Source: Betaproteobacteria bacterium (GTDB taxonomy: Bacteria > Pseudomonadota > Gammaproteobacteria > Burkholderiales > Casimicrobiaceae). Taken from it: 9,817 bases of DNA. The position numbers and the translations under genes are program-made. The notes under the pieces were generated by a model. The model searched no databases. It saw nothing but the letters and a program-made list of their open reading frames with translations, and was not told where the DNA came from. The stretch covers positions 8,851-18,667 of the forward strand of contig PLYG01000219.1 in assembly GCA_003153335.1 (NCBI GenBank), in the 5' to 3' direction. Positions 6,316-9,817 of the stretch are shown here, piece after piece (position 1 is the first letter of the stretch; each line of letters begins with the position of its first letter).

Positions 6316-7308
6316 TTGAATCCTTCATCGTTTTCGCAGTCGCGTGACCGTGGCGGTGTCGCTGCAGGACAAGGCAGCGTCCTCACGAAACTCCGTTTGC
6401 GCGACATGGAGCTGCTGCTCGCGATCCACGAGCACAAGTCGATCACATCGGCTGCCCAGCAGCTGGGTTTCACGCAGCCTGCAGCCAGCCGCGCGCTAAG
6501 GGACATGGAGCAGTTGCTACGTGTACATCTGTTCGAGCGTGACCGTACCAAAGGGATGAGTCTTACAGTAGCGGGAGAGCTGGTCCTCACGCGTGCCAGG
6601 GCATTGCTCGCGGACTACAGATTGATGACGATGGAGCTGGACGCGTACAGAGCGGGCACCGGCGGACATCTGCGTTTGGGAATCATCCCGTTCGTGCCGG
6701 GGCCGCTGATCGAAAACTTGATCACCGAGTTGATAGGCGAAAAGCACCGGATGTCTGTCTCGCTCACCGAAGGATCCACCACCCAGCTGCTCGAAGATCT
6801 GCGAATGCAAAAGCTCGATGCCGTGATTGGACGCTGCTCGACGACCCCGATTCCTGCGGGCCTCACGCAGGAGAAGCTGTTTCGGCAGGAGGCCTGCTTG
6901 GTGGCGCACCTGCAGAACCCGCTAATTCGAAAGGAGCGGATCCGGCTTGCGGATCTGGAAGGGTTCGTCTGGTTGCTGCCGCCGCAAGGAACGCCCAGCC
7001 GGATGGCGATCAACGAAGCCTTCGCTGCGGCCAAACTTCCACTTCCAGTCGCCACTGTCGAAGCGGGATCGAGCAAGATCATCCACCTTGCGATCAGCGG
7101 AAACAACCGGATGCTGGGAATCGTGCCGTCGGACGTGGGGCACGACATCCAGCGTCTCGGTGGCGTGCGCCGCCTTCCATTTCCCGTGTCGCTAAGCATG
7201 CCGCCGGTCGGTCTGGTCTGGTCGACGCGGCATCGCGATACCCCCGTCGTTCGAAACCTCAGGAGCAACGTTCGAGAACTCGTGCGCAAACGCCGATCGG
7301 TGCAATGA
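6316..7308 (+). CDS. LysR-type transcriptional regulator, probable regulator of the divergent hydroxyproline genes
   Basis: DNA-binding regulator of 330 residues from TTG 6316. The winged helix-turn-helix lies near residues 28-90. It contains SITSAAQQLGFTQPAASRAL (about 42-61), then DMEQLLRVHLFER and a wing ending in LTVAGELVL, all standard for LysR proteins. From about residue 105 (GGHLRLGIIPF) the inducer-binding domain follows, with the two alpha/beta lobes expected of the family. The sequence resembles the GbpR/PcaQ-like group with the start LRLRDMELLLAIHEHKS. Before this start there are about 22 extra residues rich in Ser, Arg and Gly, so the true start is uncertain. It is transcribed away from the Bug gene, with a perfect palindrome in the gap, which suggests it controls that run and itself. 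The inducer is not visible; hydroxyproline or a pathway imine is a guess. Confidence 0.9.
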   Translation: MNPSSFSQSRDRGGVAAGQGSVLTKLRLRDMELLLAIHEHKSITSAAQQLGFTQPAASRALRDMEQLLRVHLFERDRTKGMSLTVAGELVLTRARALLADYRLMTMELDAYRAGTGGHLRLGIIPFVPGPLIENLITELIGEKHRMSVSLTEGSTTQLLEDLRMQKLDAVIGRCSTTPIPAGLTQEKLFRQEACLVAHLQNPLIRKERIRLADLEGFVWLLPPQGTPSRMAINEAFAAAKLPLPVATVEAGSSKIIHLAISGNNRMLGIVPSDVGHDIQRLGGVRRLPFPVSLSMPPVGLVWSTRHRDTPVVRNLRSNVRELVRKRRSVQ

Positions 7309-7351
7309 GACGCTGCGCGAGCCAACACGATACTTACGCAATTTTCACGCA

Positions 7352-9133
7352 ATGCCCCGGGCGTTCGCGGCAGTGTTTTTCGCGCTTGGTTTGCTAGCGG
7401 CGCCCGTTTTCGCCGCCGATCCGGCGAAGACGCTGCGCATTGCTTTTACGAGCGCGGAGATGAGCTTCGATCCGATGTTCTCCGCCGCCGCGTCCTCCGA
7501 CAGCGTCATCGACCACATCTATGATTCGATGCTGGACTACGACTATCTGGCGCGGCCGGTGCAGCTCGTGCCGCGGACGCTCAAGGCGATGCCGACGGTT
7601 GAAGACGGTGGCGCGACGTACGTTTTCAAGCTGAAGCGAGGAATCTTCTTCACGCCGGACCCCCCCTTCCATGGCAAGCCGCGCGAACTCACCGCCGGCG
7701 ATCAGGCGTACGCGTTCAAGCGCTTGCTCGATCCGGCGTTGAAAAGTCCGTGGCTGTGGCTCTTCGATGGCAAGATCATCGGCGCGGACGAGGCGCGCGC
7801 GAACGCCGTGAAATCGGGGAAATTCGACTATGACGCGCCGATTGCCGGACTCGAAGTGCTCGATCGGTACACGTTGCGCGTCCGCCTGAAGCAGCCTGAT
7901 CTGCGCTTTCTCTACGTGTTTGCCGTGCCCAACACCGCCGCGGTTGCAGGCGAGGTTGTCGAGGCGTATGGACTCGATTTCGGCGCGCACCCGGTCGGCA
8001 CGGAGCCTTACATGCTCGGCGAGTACCGGCGCAGCGCGAAGGTCATGCTGGTGGCGAATCCCGGCTTCCGCGAGACGACGTATGTGCCCGCGGGGCCGGT
8101 GCCGCCGGCGGCATTGCCGATCGCGGCCGCGCTCAAGGGAAAGAAGCTGCCGCTGGTTGGCCGCATTCAAATCACGATCATTGAGGAAGGACAGGCTGTG
8201 TGGCTCGCGTTCGCCAACCGTGAGCTCGACCTCCTCGAGCGGCTGCCGCCGGAGTTCGTCGAACAGGCGCTCGCCAACGGCAAGCTCCGCCCCGACCTCG
8301 CGGCAAAGGGCGTCCGGCACGAAGTGGTGCTGCGGCCGAACACGCGTTGGAACTACTTCAACATGGAGGACGCGGTGGTCGGTGGCTACACCCGGGAGAA
8401 GATTGCGCTGCGCCGGGCGATCGGCATGGGCTTCGACATGAGGGAATTCATTCGGGTCGTCCTCAAGGGCCGGGCCGTCCCGGCGATGAGCCCGATTCCG
8501 CCGGACATCGCCGGCTACGATCCGGCTCTGAAGACCGCTGCGCAGCGCTACGATCCCGCGGCGGCGCGGGCGTTGCTGGACAGGTTCGGCTACAAGGATC
8601 GGGACGGCGACGGCTATCGCGAGGCCGCCGACGGCAAGCCACTGGTCCTCGAGCGCTGGTTGGCGCCCACATCGCTGGCGCGACAGGAAGACGAGCAATG
8701 GAAAAAGAACATGGATGCGATCGGCCTCAGGATCGTGTTCAGGAACGACCGCCTGCAGGAGCTGCGCAAGATGGCGCGGCAGGGCAAGATGCCGATGCGC
8801 ACCGACGGCTGGAACGCCGATTACCCGGACGCCGAGAATTTCATGCAACTGCTATACGGACCGAATGTGGGGCAGGAGAACCACGCGCGGTTCAGCCTGC
8901 CGGAGTTCGACAAACTCTACGACGCGGCGCGCCGGTTGCCCGATTCACCCGAACGCACCAAACTCTTCAACCGGATGACGGAACTGGTTCTCGCGTACAC
9001 ACCCTGGCGGCTGATGGAGCACCGGATCGAGGATCAATTGCTGCAGCCGTGGATCCGGAACTACAAGCCGCACCCGGTCCGGTCCGCGCTCTGGCGGTAC
9101 GTCGACATCGATCCGGCGCAACGTCCAAAATGA
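7352..9133 (+). CDS. Family-5 ABC transporter solute-binding protein (Dpp/Opp type)
   Basis: Periplasmic binding protein of 593 residues for peptides or other bulky solutes. The first 21-22 residues form a signal peptide with one Arg, the hydrophobic core AAVFFALGLLAAPV and cleavage after VFA. The mature part begins KTLRIAFTSAEMSFDP, where family-5 proteins typically start. The family signature region runs through PRTLKAMPTVEDGGATYVFKL and a GIFFTPDPPFHGK loop (normally the 'V.FHDG' region). A calcium-loop-like DRDGDGYRE occurs at about 416-424, common in this subgroup. It ends normally and is longer than DppA (about 535). It starts 43 bases after the LysR gene on the same strand with no clear Shine-Dalgarno. 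No permease or ATPase genes follow: the next gene is a toxin on the other strand. A role in uptake of peptides for the iminopeptidase is possible but unproven. Confidence 0.9.
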   Translation: MPRAFAAVFFALGLLAAPVFAADPAKTLRIAFTSAEMSFDPMFSAAASSDSVIDHIYDSMLDYDYLARPVQLVPRTLKAMPTVEDGGATYVFKLKRGIFFTPDPPFHGKPRELTAGDQAYAFKRLLDPALKSPWLWLFDGKIIGADEARANAVKSGKFDYDAPIAGLEVLDRYTLRVRLKQPDLRFLYVFAVPNTAAVAGEVVEAYGLDFGAHPVGTEPYMLGEYRRSAKVMLVANPGFRETTYVPAGPVPPAALPIAAALKGKKLPLVGRIQITIIEEGQAVWLAFANRELDLLERLPPEFVEQALANGKLRPDLAAKGVRHEVVLRPNTRWNYFNMEDAVVGGYTREKIALRRAIGMGFDMREFIRVVLKGRAVPAMSPIPPDIAGYDPALKTAAQRYDPAAARALLDRFGYKDRDGDGYREAADGKPLVLERWLAPTSLARQEDEQWKKNMDAIGLRIVFRNDRLQELRKMARQGKMPMRTDGWNADYPDAENFMQLLYGPNVGQENHARFSLPEFDKLYDAARRLPDSPERTKLFNRMTELVLAYTPWRLMEHRIEDQLLQPWIRNYKPHPVRSALWRYVDIDPAQRPK

Positions 9134-9159
9134 GTGTGCGGCGGCCTGTGCCCGCCATG

Positions 9160-9178
9160 GGGCCGATGACGTCGGCCC
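9160..9178. terminator. GC-rich inverted repeat downstream of the solute-binding protein gene, possible weak terminator
   Basis: GGGCCGA and TCGGCCC form a perfect 7-bp stem around the 5-base loop TGACG, 27 bases after the stop codon. There is no T-run on either side, so intrinsic termination would be weak. It may instead protect the mRNA 3' end or have no role. Nothing else was seen in the 119-base gap 9134-9252. Confidence 0.3.
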
Positions 9179-9252
9179 GGTGCGGGAAACCGGCGGCGCA
9201 TACCGAATTGCGGAATTTCAGTAGCTTATCCCCAAGATCGCAATGCACACGC

Positions 9253-9603
9253 TCACGGATGCGGCGTGATGGCGATGATCGTGATCTCGCCCTTCTTGGG
9301 GCCGCAGCACCAAAAGACACGGTAGGCACCCGGCGTGCGGTTCTGAACGTACGCCTCGAAGACCTTCGTGTCAGGATCGTAGGGGTTCTCGATCGAGTTG
9401 TATTCGTGAGTCTTGAGGCCCGGGTGGCGAGGGTTTGCCTGGAGGAGTTCAACGCACTTTACGACTTGTTTGAAGAGCCCTTCCTGCTTCGAGGCCCTTG
9501 CCATCCTGGACTTCTGTCGGTTCTCGAGCGACTTCCGGGCCGCCGCTTCAAGTTCGTTGAAGATGTCTGTTGACTCGTCAAGCCAGACAAGCGTGAAGGG
9601 CAT
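9253..9603 (-). CDS. RelE/ParE-superfamily toxin-like protein of a type II toxin-antitoxin pair
   Basis: Small basic protein of 116 residues, probably a cytosolic toxin of the RelE/ParE fold. It starts MPFTLVWLDEST, has a strongly charged helical region (about 20-42, many Lys/Arg), and then a GLKTHEY segment (about 64-70). It ends with the strand pair AYRVFWCCGP (93-102) and ITIIAITPHP (107-116). The YRVFW then I-x-I-A-I-TPHP ending is what RelE/HigB-like toxins show in their last beta-strands. It is somewhat longer than a typical RelE (about 95), the extra length being in the charged helix. Its ATG overlaps the TGA of the upstream gene by one base (TGATG), with GAGGA three bases before the start inside that gene. 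The antitoxin-first order is usual for RelBE and ParDE systems. Whether it cuts mRNA or acts on gyrase cannot be told. Confidence 0.7.
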   Translation of the reverse strand: MPFTLVWLDESTDIFNELEAAARKSLENRQKSRMARASKQEGLFKQVVKCVELLQANPRHPGLKTHEYNSIENPYDPDTKVFEAYVQNRTPGAYRVFWCCGPKKGEITIIAITPHP

Positions 9604-9817
9604 CAGTCCTCAAGTTGCTCGGCGAGTTTCGCGGCCGCCTTCAGGTCCGGCGGGTTCTTCGTGACGTTGCCCTTGCGGGCCTGGTCAAGCCCACGCCGCA
9701 CCGATGCCAAGGCTTTCGGGTTCTCGTAGAGCCATACTTCGCGCTCCGGGATCACGCGAGCGAGCCGGACTATGACCTCGTCGTCGCTCCGCTGCTCGAC
9801 GATAACAGCTCGGTTCG
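9603..9817 (-). CDS. Partial antitoxin-like gene, 5' end beyond window
   Basis: An open frame runs from the right edge to a TGA at 9605-9603, giving 70 codons with no interruption; its start lies outside the window. The visible protein has VIVRLARVIPEREVWLYENP, then ALASVRRGLDQARKGN, and ends DLKAAAKLAEQLED. The 'NPxALxSVRRGLxQA' followed by an acidic-ended helix is a pattern I associate with C-terminal tails of antitoxins that precede RelE/ParE toxins. The antitoxin family cannot be named because the DNA-binding N-terminus is missing. Its stop overlaps the toxin start by one base, so the two are translationally coupled and cotranscribed. Confidence 0.65.
   Translation of the reverse strand, partial: NRAVIVEQRSDDEVIVRLARVIPEREVWLYENPKALASVRRGLDQARKGNVTKNPPDLKAAAKLAEQLED

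Noticed and set aside
5751..6590. Minus-strand open frame of 279 codons spanning the divergent promoter gap
   Set aside because: It overlaps both the Bug and LysR genes in wrong frames and its translation is low-complexity Arg/Ser/Cys.
7394..8848. Long open frame of 484 codons on the minus strand, antisense to the ABC binding protein
   Set aside because: The translation is rich in Arg, His and Val with no domain, signal or motif. The + strand protein has a clear signal peptide and family features, so this is a GC-rich shadow frame.
9134..9252. Searched the gap after the binding protein for a small gene, tRNA or CRISPR repeat
   Set aside because: Only a 7-bp GC-rich inverted repeat was seen; there is no tRNA-like fold, repeated unit or credible short gene.
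8347..9573. Open frame of 408 codons on the + strand spanning the end of the binding protein, the gap and the toxin gene
   Set aside because: Composition is Gly/Arg/Ala-rich without motifs, and it runs across two well-supported genes on different strands.

Overview
The window looks like a chromosomal segment of a GC-rich Gram-negative bacterium, most likely a betaproteobacterium of the Burkholderiales. The grounds are the Bug/TctC-type tripartite tricarboxylate transporter (TTT) binding protein next to a LysR regulator (a family strongly expanded in Bordetella, Achromobacter and Cupriavidus relatives), the codon usage, and a DadA-like oxidase beside a hydroxyproline epimerase. This placement is inferred from gene content, not from a marker gene.

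Layout. At the left edge is the 3' part of a proline iminopeptidase (+ strand, ends 965). It converges, with only 19 bases between, on a five-gene minus-strand run read from right to left: a Bug/TctC periplasmic solute-binding protein (6247-5201), a metallo-beta-lactamase-fold hydrolase (5190-4306), 4-hydroxyproline 2-epimerase (4226-3282), a DapA-family pyrroline-4-hydroxy-2-carboxylate deaminase (3193-2288) and an FAD-dependent D-hydroxyproline dehydrogenase (2232-985). A LysR-type regulator (6316-7308, +) diverges from the head of this run. A perfect 6+4+6 palindrome at 6277-6292 lies in the short divergent gap and is the best candidate operator. Downstream on the + strand are a family-5 (Dpp/Opp-type) ABC solute-binding protein without permeases (7352-9133), a short empty gap with one GC-rich inverted repeat, and on the minus strand a RelE/ParE-like toxin (9603-9253) whose start overlaps the stop of a partial antitoxin gene that runs off the right edge.

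How the genes fit. The three enzymes form the core of the known route trans-4-hydroxy-L-proline -> cis-4-hydroxy-D-proline -> 1-pyrroline-4-hydroxy-2-carboxylate -> 2-oxoglutarate semialdehyde. The final enzyme, 2-oxoglutarate semialdehyde dehydrogenase, is not in the window. The Bug protein probably captures the substrate or a relative. The iminopeptidase and the peptide-type binding protein would fit use of proline- or hydroxyproline-rich peptides such as collagen fragments, but that is inference from neighbourhood. The MBL-fold hydrolase has no role in the textbook pathway and is the most open question here.
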